A DNA stretch of 64,000 bases from Reclinomonas americana ATCC 50394 (lineage: Eukaryota > Jakobida > Jakobea > Jakobida), in assembly GCA_048213135.1 (NCBI GenBank), contig PS015010.1:124001-188000 (forward strand), in the 5' to 3' direction. The translations under genes and the position numbers were made by a program. A model generated the notes under the pieces. The model made no database searches. It was not told the origin of the DNA and worked only from the letters and a program-made list of their open reading frames with translations. Positions 9,145 to 19,807 of this stretch are shown here, piece by piece. The stretch's first letter is position 1. The number at the start of each line of letters is the position of its first letter.

Positions 9145-10293
9145 TCATCTCATTCCCATCCGCAGCGCCCTGAACATCAATAATACTACAACTGGCAGGA
9201 GCGCATTGTTCATTTGTTGCGGCAGAAAAAACCAGGCCAATAGCAACAGGGCCATGGCAACACCCGTATAAGTAAAATACAACCTGGCCCAGCGGCGGGA
9301 ACTGCTGATGAAAAAAGCCATAACGGCATGTGTGGGCAGGGCCCAGAGCAGGTTGAAATTCCTGCTGCACATCGTATGATCGGTGGCCGTCCACATCAGG
9401 ATGATGATGATGCCCAGAACGCCACTTAAAAAGAACAATAATCCATCGAACCCCTGCAGCAATCCTTTCAGGAAATTATTTTTAGAGAAAGACAGCAGCG
9501 CCATCAAAACCAGTAAGGCGGTAAAGCAGGCGAAGGGTGTAAGCCGCCAGCTGTTGTTGCCGGGTTCTATGGGGTACAGGTTTTGCGATGAAAGGACCAT
9601 GCTGCGACTGCTGTCGAGGCTCTTCATCAGGTTGTCGGGAAGGAACTGCATTTGTTCGGCGTTCATCACAGCATCGCAGGGGACACCGAGTAAGATGTCG
9701 ATACCCAGTTTGCTCCAGGGTTGTTTATTCTTGTCGAGGTAATGATGTATGGCATCACGAAAGCTGGTGCCGGCGGGCATTACGGCTATGCGGCAAAAAC
9801 TGCTGTCGTGGTTGCGTTTAATGATGTCCCTCAGCCTTGTCGTACAGTTGTCGAAAAAGAAATCGTACCGGTAATACCTGTTCTCTTCTTTGGCATTCTC
9901 ATTCAGGAATTGCTGTATGCGGATTTTTTCTGATGGCGTTAAGTTAAGTACCTGCTCGGTTATGCCCCGGTTGGTGGAGCGGTAGAGTTCTTTAAAATCA
10001 TCGAAGCGTTCAAGTGAAAGAAAATACAGGAGTTTCCCACGAACGAATTTCAGGTAGAAACCATCATCATCAAAATTGAAGGTGCCGTAATTGTATACGA
10101 TGTCAGTCACCCGGAAACTGTCCACCTCGTCTACAATGCGGATGGCACTGTGCCCGAATGTGGAATACAGTTCTTCACCGGGTGTGCAGGTGAGCAGGGA
10201 AATGCGTAATCTTGAACTGTCCTGCGCTGAAGCGATATTCGTGAAAAGAACGAACAGCAACAGCAGTATCTTGTTTCGGGTTGAGGGTGCCAA
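9145..10293 (-). CDS. DUF4105 (Lnb-type N-terminal domain) membrane protein
   Basis: This 382-residue protein has a signal peptide (1-23), a periplasmic DUF4105 domain (about 28-230) and five predicted membrane helices (about 255-375). Hallmarks visible are FGHSAIRI (46-53), YNYGTFNF (67-74) and DNCTTRLRDI with Cys150. DUF4105 contains the lipoprotein N-acyltransferase Lnb described in Bacteroides, for which a Cys/His active site is expected; His48 and Cys150 are the natural candidates here. Acyl transfer to lipoproteins is therefore possible but inferred. The start is TTG at 10293, because no ATG or GTG is in frame upstream or near. It begins 39 nt after the guaB stop and is probably in the same transcript. 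Confidence 0.8.
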   Translation of the reverse strand: MAPSTRNKILLLLFVLFTNIASAQDSSRLRISLLTCTPGEELYSTFGHSAIRIVDEVDSFRVTDIVYNYGTFNFDDDGFYLKFVRGKLLYFLSLERFDDFKELYRSTNRGITEQVLNLTPSEKIRIQQFLNENAKEENRYYRYDFFFDNCTTRLRDIIKRNHDSSFCRIAVMPAGTSFRDAIHHYLDKNKQPWSKLGIDILLGVPCDAVMNAEQMQFLPDNLMKSLDSSRSMVLSSQNLYPIEPGNNSWRLTPFACFTALLVLMALLSFSKNNFLKGLLQGFDGLLFFLSGVLGIIIILMWTATDHTMCSRNFNLLWALPTHAVMAFFISSSRRWARLYFTYTGVAMALLLLAWFFLPQQMNNALLPVVVLLMFRALRMGMR

Positions 10294-10332
10294 GTGACCG
10301 GTTGTTAGTGATGAATCGGGAATTGATGACTG

Positions 10333-11886
<1,554 letters not shown>

Positions 11887-11898
11887 TTAATACCACCG

Positions 11899-11963
11899 GT
11901 CATCCCGACGAGAGGAGGGATCTCTCTTTATAACTGATAGATGCTTCGTTTCCTCAGCATGAC
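11899..11963. repeat. 65-bp imperfect palindromic intergenic element
   Basis: GTCATCCCGACG... at 11899-11922 and ...CCTCAGCATGAC at 11940-11963 are inverted copies matching at 17 of 24 positions, with a 17-nt spacer. Its ends (GTCAT / ATGAC) and GAGGGATC core resemble a short dispersed palindromic repeat seen between genes in many bacterial genomes. It lies between the guaB promoter and the end of dprA, and may act as a transcript end. Confidence 0.5.
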
Positions 11964-12007
11964 AATTCAAGACTGGTTTCAAACTGGTACACTACCCGGA
12001 GGACTGA

Positions 12008-13108
12008 CTATACCAGCTTATAAAACTTCCCCGGGAGAGCCGCCACGATCCCCTGCATTTCCAGCATCAACAGGGCATTGGCTGCTGTGCCGCTGCTGAG
12101 GCCGGTTTTGAGGCAGAGTTCATCTACCTGTACCTGCTCTTTCTGCTGCAGCACGGTAACCACCCGTTGCTCCGGTTCGGATAGCTCAATAAATAATTCT
12201 TTCTGCTTTTTTACGGGCGACGGGCGGGTTTCCTGCCAGTTCATAGCCTCCACAATATCGGCGCTGCCGGTAACCAGGGAGGCTTTGTTATCGTGGATGA
12301 GCCGGTTGCAACCCTCGCTTTTAAGATCACCGGCGCGGCCGGGAATGGCAAATACATCGCGGTTATAACTGTTGGCCATTTCTGCCGTGATCAGCGACCC
12401 GCCTTTGCTGCCACTTTCCACCACCAATAAGGCATCGCACAGGCCCGCGACAATGCGGTTGCGTTTGGGAAAGTTCTGTTTGTCGGGCAGGGTAAAGCTC
12501 AACTGGTCGGTAAGCAACCCGCCGTTGGCGATCATGTTCCGGGCGAGTTGTTTGTTCTGTGGGGGATAGATACGGTCGAGGCCATGAGCAAGCACCGCCA
12601 CAGTTGGTAGCTGCTGCTGAAGTGCACAGGTATGGGCAATGGTATCGATACCAAAGGCCAGGCCGCTGATGATCATAATACCCGCGTCTTTCAATCCTTC
12701 GATCATTTTTTCGCAGCATGATTTTCCGTAAACTGTATTTTTCCGGGTGCCCACAACGGAAAGGATGCGGGGGTGGTTGAGGTCAGCTTCGCCCCGGTAA
12801 TACAATAATACAGGACTGTCGTAGCAATGCAGCAGCCGTTTCGGGTAGGCAGGGTCGGTTATAAAAAGAGGCGTGATCCTGTACCGTTCCATGAAGGATA
12901 TTTCTGTCTCAGCCGAAGTAAAATCGGAGAAATTTTTTATGGAGGAAGCTCTTACGGTACCAATACCTTCCAGTTTTTCGAGGTCTTTTTTCTTTGCTTT
13001 AAAAATGGATTGCGCATCGCCGAAAATACCGGTCAATGCTTTCGCCTGCACATCGCCGATATGCGGTACAAGCGTGAGGGCAACCTGGTATAGGAGATCA
13101 TTGTTCAT
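12008..13108 (-). CDS. dprA: DNA-processing protein DprA (Smf)
   Basis: This 366-residue cytoplasmic protein binds incoming single-stranded DNA and loads RecA during natural transformation. An N-terminal helical domain with a HhH-like LEGIG (47-50) comes first. The Rossmann-like core (about 100-290) carries VVGTRKNTVYG (118-128), ISGLAFGID (147-155), PKRNRIVAGL (214-223) and ESGSKGGSLIT. A C-terminal winged-helix domain (about 300-366) completes the usual three-part layout. Length is normal for the family. It lies 47 nt downstream of the PorE-like gene on the same strand. Confidence 0.95.
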   Translation of the reverse strand: MNNDLLYQVALTLVPHIGDVQAKALTGIFGDAQSIFKAKKKDLEKLEGIGTVRASSIKNFSDFTSAETEISFMERYRITPLFITDPAYPKRLLHCYDSPVLLYYRGEADLNHPRILSVVGTRKNTVYGKSCCEKMIEGLKDAGIMIISGLAFGIDTIAHTCALQQQLPTVAVLAHGLDRIYPPQNKQLARNMIANGGLLTDQLSFTLPDKQNFPKRNRIVAGLCDALLVVESGSKGGSLITAEMANSYNRDVFAIPGRAGDLKSEGCNRLIHDNKASLVTGSADIVEAMNWQETRPSPVKKQKELFIELSEPEQRVVTVLQQKEQVQVDELCLKTGLSSGTAANALLMLEMQGIVAALPGKFYKLV

Positions 13109-13155
13109 GCGGCAGTGGCCGCGATATTACGATGCTGCTGAAGAAGTAACCGTTT

Positions 13156-15084
13156 TTAATTGCTTATTACCGAAAGTTCCGTGCGCCGGTTCTGTGCTCT
13201 GCCATCATCGGTGGTGTTGCCGGCTACGGGCTGCCCTGCCCCAAAACCTTTGGCAACAAGTCTTCCCGCGGTTATGCCCTTGGAGAGAAGATAATTGACC
13301 ACGGCTTTTGCCCGGTTATCCGATAAAATAAGATTGTCTTTATCCTGTCCTACATTATCAGTATGCCCGCTGATCTGTATCTTCAGGTTAGGATTGTCAT
13401 TCAGCAATTGCGCTACCTTGTTAAGTTCCGTCACCGATCCAGGTTTCAGCACAAAAGATTTGCTGTCGAAGAAAATATTCCGGAGTACAATTCCTGCACC
13501 GGCCTCCAGTGGCTGAAGGGGAATGTCACGCGTAAAAGCGGAGTCGGTTTCATGCAGTGAAAAATTATCGGAATAAAAAAGATAACCTTTGCGGTTGACG
13601 TTAAACGCGTAATCTTTTCCTGCCGGAAGTGTAACGAGATAGTTGCCTTCCTCATCGGTCTGCAGGCGGCTGATTGTATTTCGTGTACTGATATCCGTTA
13701 GTTCAACAAGAGAAGGCAATCCCTGTCCTGTTTTTTTATCATATACTTTTCCTTTCACCCACAGGGTGGTCAGTGGCCTTACTTCTTTGCGCAATTCAAA
13801 ACTGTACAGGTCGAGCCCGCCACGGGTATCGCTCCTGTCGCTGGCATACCAGGCCGTGCGGCCGTCGGCAGAAACCACCAGCGATCCTTCGTCATCAATG
13901 GTATTAATGGGGTAGCCCAGGTTCTCTGCTACTGTCCAGCTGGTATCGGTCACTTTTGTACACATGAAGAGGTCGGAGTTGCCATAGCCGGTATGGCCAT
14001 TGCTGTTGAAGTACAGTGTCTGGTTATCGGCATGCATGAACGGGCAGCTTTCATCACCGTTTGTGTTCACAGCTTCACCCAGGTTTTCGGGACGGCTCCA
14101 CCTGCCATTGGAGAGGCGGTGGCTGACCCAGATGTCTTTACCACCAAAGCCACCAGGCCGGTTGCTGGCAAAATAAAGATCCCGTTTATCAGGAGAAAGA
14201 GAAGGCGACGATTCCCAGAATTCGGTATTGATGGCCGGGCCAATGTTCTGCGCCTCGCTCCATCCGTTATTGGTACGTATGGAGAAATAGAGATCACAAC
14301 TGCCGGCGCCTTCGGGGTAATTGCAACCGGTGAATACCAGTAACTGTCCATCCTGCGAAATACTTTGCGCCGCTTCGTTCATATCCGTATTTACCCTGCC
14401 GCCGAGCGGGTGGGCTTTTGACCATACGCCGTTCACCAGTTCACTCTCATAAAAATCTTCATCACTGTTCACCCGCCTGCAAAAGATCATTTTTTTTCCG
14501 TCGATGGTAAACGAAGGAAAATATTCAAGGTCGATGGTATTGATGCTGTCACCCATATTCCTGGGAATGAAATGATACTGGTCTGCGGGATGTTGCTTTG
14601 CGTAATCGATCGCAAATTCGTATACACCTTTACGGTAGTTACCGGCTCTTGTGCTTTGCTGGTTGAGTTTGGGGTTGGTAAGAAAACCATTGACCGCAGT
14701 AAGCGCCTGCTCAAACTTTCCTGTTCCTGCAAGCGATATGGAGTAGGGAAGCAGGTAATCATGAGTGTAAACAGAGTCGATGCGGAAAGCATTCTCGAAT
14801 TCAGTCACGGAACCAGAATAGTTTTTCATATTGGCGTATATGCCTGCCCGTGAGAGCAGGGCATCTACAAATTTGGGTTCAATAACCAGGGCTTCTTTGA
14901 TGTACTGCAAGGCTTCGGTATATTTCCCGTCCATAGCTGCTTCATAAGCCCGGCCATACACCTGGCCGGCTTTTTTATTTACTTTGTCGGGGTCATAAGA
15001 CTGTGCTTTCACCACGGCCGGAATAAGTACCGTCGCGAAAATGATCGTGAGCAAAAGGGATATGGAACGGAGCCTTTGTCGCAT
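13156..15084 (-). CDS. PorE-like OmpA-family protein of the type IX secretion system
   Basis: This 642-residue periplasmic/outer-membrane protein has a signal peptide (1-27, ending in KAQ), TPR repeats (about 38-150), and a PD40/WD40-like propeller (about 195-430, with recurring DLYFASNRPGGFGGKDI-type blades). A carboxypeptidase regulatory-like domain (about 445-530) and a C-terminal OmpA peptidoglycan-binding domain (about 540-642; GHTDNVG, NRRTEL) follow. This TPR-propeller-CpdReg-OmpA order is that of Porphyromonas PorE (PG1058), which ties the T9SS to peptidoglycan. Similar paralogues of unknown role exist in this phylum, so the PorE label is by architecture. It sits in a folD-queE-porE-dprA row. 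Confidence 0.85.
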   Translation of the reverse strand: MRQRLRSISLLLTIIFATVLIPAVVKAQSYDPDKVNKKAGQVYGRAYEAAMDGKYTEALQYIKEALVIEPKFVDALLSRAGIYANMKNYSGSVTEFENAFRIDSVYTHDYLLPYSISLAGTGKFEQALTAVNGFLTNPKLNQQSTRAGNYRKGVYEFAIDYAKQHPADQYHFIPRNMGDSINTIDLEYFPSFTIDGKKMIFCRRVNSDEDFYESELVNGVWSKAHPLGGRVNTDMNEAAQSISQDGQLLVFTGCNYPEGAGSCDLYFSIRTNNGWSEAQNIGPAINTEFWESSPSLSPDKRDLYFASNRPGGFGGKDIWVSHRLSNGRWSRPENLGEAVNTNGDESCPFMHADNQTLYFNSNGHTGYGNSDLFMCTKVTDTSWTVAENLGYPINTIDDEGSLVVSADGRTAWYASDRSDTRGGLDLYSFELRKEVRPLTTLWVKGKVYDKKTGQGLPSLVELTDISTRNTISRLQTDEEGNYLVTLPAGKDYAFNVNRKGYLFYSDNFSLHETDSAFTRDIPLQPLEAGAGIVLRNIFFDSKSFVLKPGSVTELNKVAQLLNDNPNLKIQISGHTDNVGQDKDNLILSDNRAKAVVNYLLSKGITAGRLVAKGFGAGQPVAGNTTDDGRAQNRRTELSVISN

Positions 15085-15182
15085 GTTATATTTTCAGCCT
15101 GTGAAGATAAAACGAATTGAAGCGGGATATAGTTTGCAATTGTTAAATTAATTCTCCGCCGGGTACAATGAACAGGCTTGTG

Positions 15183-15803
15183 TTAAGGAACGTTGATGTA
15201 CTTATGCACCTGCAGGGAAATGCGCCATTGGGGATTGGCTTTAACATATTCAATGATCATAGGTGTTACAATTGCTGCCTTATCCCATTCGGGTTGCAGG
15301 TATAGCCGGCATGCGGGGGATACCTGTGCGGCATATTTTTCAGCCCAGGCAAAATCCGATTTGTTGAATACCACCACCTTCAGTTCGTTGGCCAGCGGGA
15401 GTATTTCCGGCAGCGGGGCTTTGAATTTTTTGGGCGACAGGCAAATCCAGTCCCAGCTGCCGCTGAGCGGGTGAGAACCTGAGGTTTCTATATTGGTCTC
15501 TATGCCTTTTGATTGCAAAGCGGAAGTGAGTGCGTCGAGGTTATGCATAAGCGGTTCTCCGCCGGTGATCACTGCGAGTGGTGCATTTACATTTTCTACC
15601 CATTCCACCAGTGTATTAATATCGCGGAGCGGGTGACGCCCGGCATCCCAGCTGTCTTTTACATCACACCAAACACAACCCACATCACAACCGCCCAGCC
15701 TGATGAAGTAGGCAGCCCTTCCCTGGTGCGCTCCTTCACCCTGTATGGTGTAGAAATGCTCCATTACGGGTAATTGCTGTATGGTGGTTGTTGCTTCCGT
15801 CAT
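15183..15803 (-). CDS. queE: 7-carboxy-7-deazaguanine synthase
   Basis: This 206-residue radical SAM enzyme converts 6-carboxy-tetrahydropterin to 7-carboxy-7-deazaguanine in queuosine/preQ0 synthesis. It has the N-terminal FYTIQGEGAHQGRAA (17-31), the [4Fe-4S] cluster cysteines Cys39, Cys43 and Cys46 (CDVGCVWC), the SAM-binding TGGEPL, and a C-terminal LQVHKYI. QueE proteins are short radical SAM enzymes with a truncated barrel, and the length fits. It starts 21 nt after the stop of folD; the pairing of two pterin/folate-related genes may be incidental. No preQ1 riboswitch is possible in so short a gap. Confidence 0.95.
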   Translation of the reverse strand: MTEATTTIQQLPVMEHFYTIQGEGAHQGRAAYFIRLGGCDVGCVWCDVKDSWDAGRHPLRDINTLVEWVENVNAPLAVITGGEPLMHNLDALTSALQSKGIETNIETSGSHPLSGSWDWICLSPKKFKAPLPEILPLANELKVVVFNKSDFAWAEKYAAQVSPACRLYLQPEWDKAAIVTPMIIEYVKANPQWRISLQVHKYINVP

Positions 15804-15824
15804 TGTGTATGCTTCTTTTTCTTC

Positions 15825-16703
15825 TTATGCACTTCTCATTACAGAGGCATTGTATGTATTCATAAGCAGCGCGGCAATGGTCATCAGGCCTACGCCGCCG
15901 GGCACCGGGGTGATATAACTGCAGTGTGGCGCTACTTTTTCAAAATCCACATCGCCTTTAATAGCGAAGCCTGATTTTTTGCTTTCATCGGGCACGCGGG
16001 TAATGCCTACATCAATAACAACGGCGCCGGGTTTAACCATATCTTCTTTAAGGAAACCGGGTATGCCCAATGCGGCAACAATAATATCCGCCTGCCGGCA
16101 AATATCTTCCAGGTTTTTACTTCGGCTATGGCATACCGTTACTGTGCAGTTGCCGGGGTTGGTATTCATGTTCAGCAGGATGCTTATGGGGCGGCCGACT
16201 ATATTGCTGCGGCCTATTACTACGGCGTGTTTGCCGCTGGTATCAATCTTGTAATGCTCCAGCATGAGCATGATGCCGTAAGGTGTTGCGGGAATAAAAG
16301 TAGGCAGACCCTGTACCATACGTCCCACACTTACCGGGTGAAACCCGTCCACATCTTTTTGCGGATCAATCAGGTTGATGATCCTGTTCTCATCTATTTG
16401 TTTGGGGAGAGGAAGTTGTACCAGTATACCGTCTACATCATCATCCTGGTTCAGTTTCTCAATGGCTTCCACGAGCCCGGCTTCGCTGATGGTTTCTTCC
16501 AGGCGTACGAGGGTGCTGCTGAAACCCACTTCTTCGCAACTTTTTACTTTGCTGGCCACATAGGTTTCACTGGCGCCGTTATTACCCACCAGTATGGCGG
16601 CCAGGTGCGGTGTTTTCTTTCCCTGGTTCTTCAATTGGATCGTCTTTTCGCGTATTGTTTCCTTTACCGAACGGGAAACGAGCTTGCCATCTAATATTTC
16701 CAT
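15825..16703 (-). CDS. folD: Bifunctional methylenetetrahydrofolate dehydrogenase/cyclohydrolase
   Basis: This 292-residue cytosolic enzyme interconverts 5,10-methylene-, 5,10-methenyl- and 10-formyl-tetrahydrofolate with NADP(H), feeding purine and formyl-Met synthesis. Motifs seen: YVASK (48-52, catalytic Lys52), VQLPLP (95-100), [11 protein letters not shown], the nucleotide-binding GRSNIVGRP, and C-terminal [13 protein letters not shown]. Length is standard. A -7 promoter element lies 4 nt before its ATG, so it is probably the first gene of the folD-queE row and nearly leaderless. Confidence 0.97.
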   Translation of the reverse strand: MEILDGKLVSRSVKETIREKTIQLKNQGKKTPHLAAILVGNNGASETYVASKVKSCEEVGFSSTLVRLEETISEAGLVEAIEKLNQDDDVDGILVQLPLPKQIDENRIINLIDPQKDVDGFHPVSVGRMVQGLPTFIPATPYGIMLMLEHYKIDTSGKHAVVIGRSNIVGRPISILLNMNTNPGNCTVTVCHSRSKNLEDICRQADIIVAALGIPGFLKEDMVKPGAVVIDVGITRVPDESKKSGFAIKGDVDFEKVAPHCSYITPVPGGVGLMTIAALLMNTYNASVMRSA

Positions 16704-16707
16704 GGCG

Positions 16708-16715
16708 CAAAAGTA
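16708..16715 (-). promoter_or_regulatory. -7 promoter element of folD
   Basis: On the minus strand TACTTTTG (16715-16708) matches the TAnnTTTG element and ends 4 nt before the folD start codon. No clear TTTG is found at the -33 position, so confidence is limited. Confidence 0.45.
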
Positions 16716-16796
16716 GAAAACAATTACCGATTTCGGTTTCCCGCAATGCTTCCGCTGTCACCAGCCGATATATTACCCGCCTAAAATTGATACATT

Positions 16797-17621
16797 ATGA
16801 AAACAGTACTCTTCTTATCAGGCACGCTGGCCTGGGCTCTCCTGTTGCCCGCACAGTCAATGCGTTATCCTTTATCGGCGCCCGGCACCGGTCTTGCCGC
16901 CTACAGCAATGCTCATTACCACCCGCTTGCATTTACCGCCAATGCCGCTGCGCTGGCCCGGGTAAAAGGTGCCGGGTTGGGTTTTGCCGGGGAGCGAAGG
17001 TTTATGCTGGCACAGCTGGGGTCTTACCTCGCCGGGCTGGAACTGCCTACCCGCCTGGGCAACTTCGGGGCGCAGTTGCAGTACAGCGGTTCGGGAGGTT
17101 TTAATGAAAAGCGGATCGGTATTTCCTGTGGCAGATCTGCCGGAAAAAAGCTGGACGCAGGGATTGGGTTCCAGTATTACAGTTATACCCTGGCTGCGGT
17201 CAAAACGGCTTCGGCCTTCACTGCCGAGGCGGGTATACTGGTTCATCTTACACCGCAGGTTCAGGCGGGCATCAGTTGTTATAATCCTGTTGGCGGAAAA
17301 CTGGGAAAGGGTAGTGGAGAGAAGCTGCCTGCTGTTTACAGGTTCGGCCTGGGATATGATGTCTCAGACCGTTTATTTACTGCGGTGGAAATACAAAAAG
17401 AAGAAAACAAAACGATCGGTATTACTGCCGGTCTGCAATACCGGTATGCCAAAAAAATGACGGCTGAACTGGGTGTTGTAACGGCGTCTTCCATTTGGTT
17501 TGCCGGTGCGGGATACAAAATTAATAAAATGCGTTTACTGGTTAACGTTAGTTATCACCATCAATTGGGTATAACGCCGGGACTAAGAATATTTTATCAC
17601 TTTAAAAACGATAGCATATGA
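16797..17621 (+). CDS. Outer-membrane beta-barrel protein, function unknown
   Basis: This 274-residue product has a signal peptide (1-19, ending LPAQ). Then come repeated amphipathic strands with aromatic ends from residue 50 to the C-terminal strand GLRIFYHFKNDSI. It resembles small PorV/FadL-type barrels in general composition but no diagnostic motif is seen, so the family is open. Its TGA overlaps the ATG of the next gene (17618-17621), which indicates translational coupling. The partner is a helix-hairpin-helix barrel protein, and the two may act together in the outer membrane. Confidence 0.7.
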   Translation: MKTVLFLSGTLAWALLLPAQSMRYPLSAPGTGLAAYSNAHYHPLAFTANAAALARVKGAGLGFAGERRFMLAQLGSYLAGLELPTRLGNFGAQLQYSGSGGFNEKRIGISCGRSAGKKLDAGIGFQYYSYTLAAVKTASAFTAEAGILVHLTPQVQAGISCYNPVGGKLGKGSGEKLPAVYRFGLGYDVSDRLFTAVEIQKEENKTIGITAGLQYRYAKKMTAELGVVTASSIWFAGAGYKINKMRLLVNVSYHHQLGITPGLRIFYHFKNDSI

Positions 17622-19663
17622 GAACATTATTCGTTTTGTTTTTCATCATTAATTGTGTGTGTGCAGTTGCGCAGCAACCGGAGGAAATAGCGGAACAGCA
17701 ACCGGAAAATGCCATTCGTATCAACGCGGATGAAGAAACGGAAGATCATTCCTTTCTTCAGCAACTGCAGTTATATCTTGATCATCCGCTCAACCTGAAT
17801 ACCGCTGCTGAAGCGGATATAGCCGCCTTGCCATTTGTTACGCCTGTGCAGGCAGGGCAGTTGTTATCCTACAGGAACCTGTTCGGAAATTTTATTGACC
17901 TGTATGAGTTGCAGGCTGTTCCGGGCTGGGGAATTGAACTGCTGTCAAAAATTCGTATGTACGTTACTGTTAGTTCAGAAATAAAACTGGCCACGACGAT
18001 AAAACAACGCTTTAGTAAAAGCAACGCTTTTGTATTATTCAGGATGTCACAAGTGCTGGAACGGGCGGAAGGGTATAAGCAGGATGAAGATTCTTCAGGC
18101 AACTATTATCCCGGTTCACCATTGAAACTGCTCCTTCGTTTTACCTGGAATTATAAAGACCTGCTGCAGTATGGTGTGCTTGCGGAAAAGGACGCAGGGG
18201 AACAGTTTTTTAAAGGGGCGCAAAAGCAGGGATTTGATTTTTATTCCGCACATATTTTCATGCGGCGGCTGGGCATACTGAAAGCAGTAGCGATTGGTGA
18301 TTTCACCGTCCGCCTTGGCCAGGGGTTAACCGAATGGCAGGGGTTGTCATTCGCCGGCGGAGATGCCGGGTTTATCAAAAGGCAGGGGCCTGTATTGACG
18401 CCTTACCATTCCGTGGGAGAAGCCGGTTTTCACAGGGGAGTCGGCATAACCGCAGGAAAAGGGCAGTGGGAGGTAACGTGTTTTGGATCGTACCGGAAAA
18501 TAGACGGGAACCTGGTAAACGATACTGTAACTGATCGGGTATATGTTTCTTCTCTCCCCGCGTCGGGCTATCACCGCACAGCTTCGGAGGTGGCAGACAA
18601 AAGTGTACAGCAGCAAACTGCCTTTGGCGGCAGGCTGGCCTGGGGCAAGCGGACATTAAAATTGGGGATCAATGTGATAGCCTACACTTTCCGTTACAAC
18701 CTTGATAAAGGCAGTGAACCTTATGAGCGATACGCTCTGAAAGGACGTAACTGGTTCAATTACAGCGTTGATTACGCCTATACATTCAGGAATTGCCACT
18801 TCTTCGGGGAACTGGCCGCTGCAAAAGGAGGCGGGTACGCTTTCCTGGGCGGCCTGGTGCTGAGCCTGTCTTCCCTGGTGGATATGAACCTGCTGTACAG
18901 GAATATTTCACCAGCTTACCAGTCCGTGAGCGGCAGTGCATTTACACGTAATACGCTGCCATCCAATGAAAAAGGCTTGTTTATGGGGCTGATCCTGCGT
19001 CCGATTTCCGGCTGGCGGATCGATGCTTTTGCCGACCTGTACAGTTTTCCGTGGCTGCGTTACCGGGTATATGCGCCATCCCGCGGGGCGGACTACAGTC
19101 TTCGCTTATCCTGGAAACCGGCCAGGGGAACGGAATTATATGCTGTTTACCGGTTGGGTAATCAGCCGGTTAATTTTTTGTCTTTTCCTGCAAGCCGTAT
19201 GCCGGGTATTGGCAGCTTTGGCAGGAAAGATCTGCGTATACAATTGGATACCAGGCTGTTCGGGAATTGCCGTTTCCGGGCCAGGGCAGAGTTGCTGTGG
19301 ACAAAAGGTCCGGGTGGCGAAAAAGGCACAGGAGCCTTATTTTATGCCGACCTGGTGGGTAAACCGGGGTTCTTCCGGGGCAGTTTAGGAGGCCGTTTGC
19401 AGTACTTTGAAACGGATGGGTATGATAACCGGTTGTATGCCTATGAAAATGATGTTTTGTACAGCAGTTCCAACACGGTTTTCTATGATAAAGGGCTAAG
19501 ATATTATATAAATATAAAATATCAGATGGCCAAAAGGCTGGTTTTCTGGCTCCGGTTTTCACAAACCCTTTCCCGGGACAAAACCCTTACCGGTAGTGGA
19601 TTAGACCACCTTTTTGGGGGTAGTCGATCCGAGGTTAAATTTCAGTCAATTTATAAACTTTAA
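17618..19663 (+). CDS. Helix-hairpin-helix (ComEA-like) domain fused to an outer-membrane barrel
   Basis: This 681-residue protein has a signal peptide (1-18). A helix-hairpin-helix pair follows at about 55-115: NLNTAAEADIAALPFVTPVQ, then LYELQAVPGWGIELLSKI. That spacing is as in ComEA, which binds DNA in the periplasm. A long C-terminal region (about 130-681) consists of alternating strands rich in Tyr, Arg and Gly, consistent with a large beta-barrel. HhH domains bind DNA without regard to sequence, so a link to DNA at the cell surface is possible but unproven. It overlaps the preceding gene by 4 nt. No terminator is evident after it. Confidence 0.75.
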   Translation: MRTLFVLFFIINCVCAVAQQPEEIAEQQPENAIRINADEETEDHSFLQQLQLYLDHPLNLNTAAEADIAALPFVTPVQAGQLLSYRNLFGNFIDLYELQAVPGWGIELLSKIRMYVTVSSEIKLATTIKQRFSKSNAFVLFRMSQVLERAEGYKQDEDSSGNYYPGSPLKLLLRFTWNYKDLLQYGVLAEKDAGEQFFKGAQKQGFDFYSAHIFMRRLGILKAVAIGDFTVRLGQGLTEWQGLSFAGGDAGFIKRQGPVLTPYHSVGEAGFHRGVGITAGKGQWEVTCFGSYRKIDGNLVNDTVTDRVYVSSLPASGYHRTASEVADKSVQQQTAFGGRLAWGKRTLKLGINVIAYTFRYNLDKGSEPYERYALKGRNWFNYSVDYAYTFRNCHFFGELAAAKGGGYAFLGGLVLSLSSLVDMNLLYRNISPAYQSVSGSAFTRNTLPSNEKGLFMGLILRPISGWRIDAFADLYSFPWLRYRVYAPSRGADYSLRLSWKPARGTELYAVYRLGNQPVNFLSFPASRMPGIGSFGRKDLRIQLDTRLFGNCRFRARAELLWTKGPGGEKGTGALFYADLVGKPGFFRGSLGGRLQYFETDGYDNRLYAYENDVLYSSSNTVFYDKGLRYYINIKYQMAKRLVFWLRFSQTLSRDKTLTGSGLDHLFGGSRSEVKFQSIYKL

Positions 19664-19750
19664 CAATTTCATACCATAAAAGCAGCTTTTCAACATAAGT
19701 TCTTGTCCTTTTATCAGGGAAATTGGCTTAACAGAATTATTTAACATTTT

Positions 19751-19780
19751 TTTGACGTTAAGAAAATATCCTTATTTTTA
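19751..19780 (+). promoter_or_regulatory. Probable promoter of the susC-like operon
   Basis: TTTG (19751-19754), an 18-nt spacer and TATTTTTA (19773-19780) match the Bacteroidota promoter with one mismatch in the -7 element. It would give a leader of about 25 nt before the ATG at 19808. The rest of the 144-nt gap (19664-19750) is AT-rich with no other clear element. Confidence 0.5.
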
Positions 19781-19807
19781 CAAATCATTAAACTCAATTA
19801 ATCGCAC

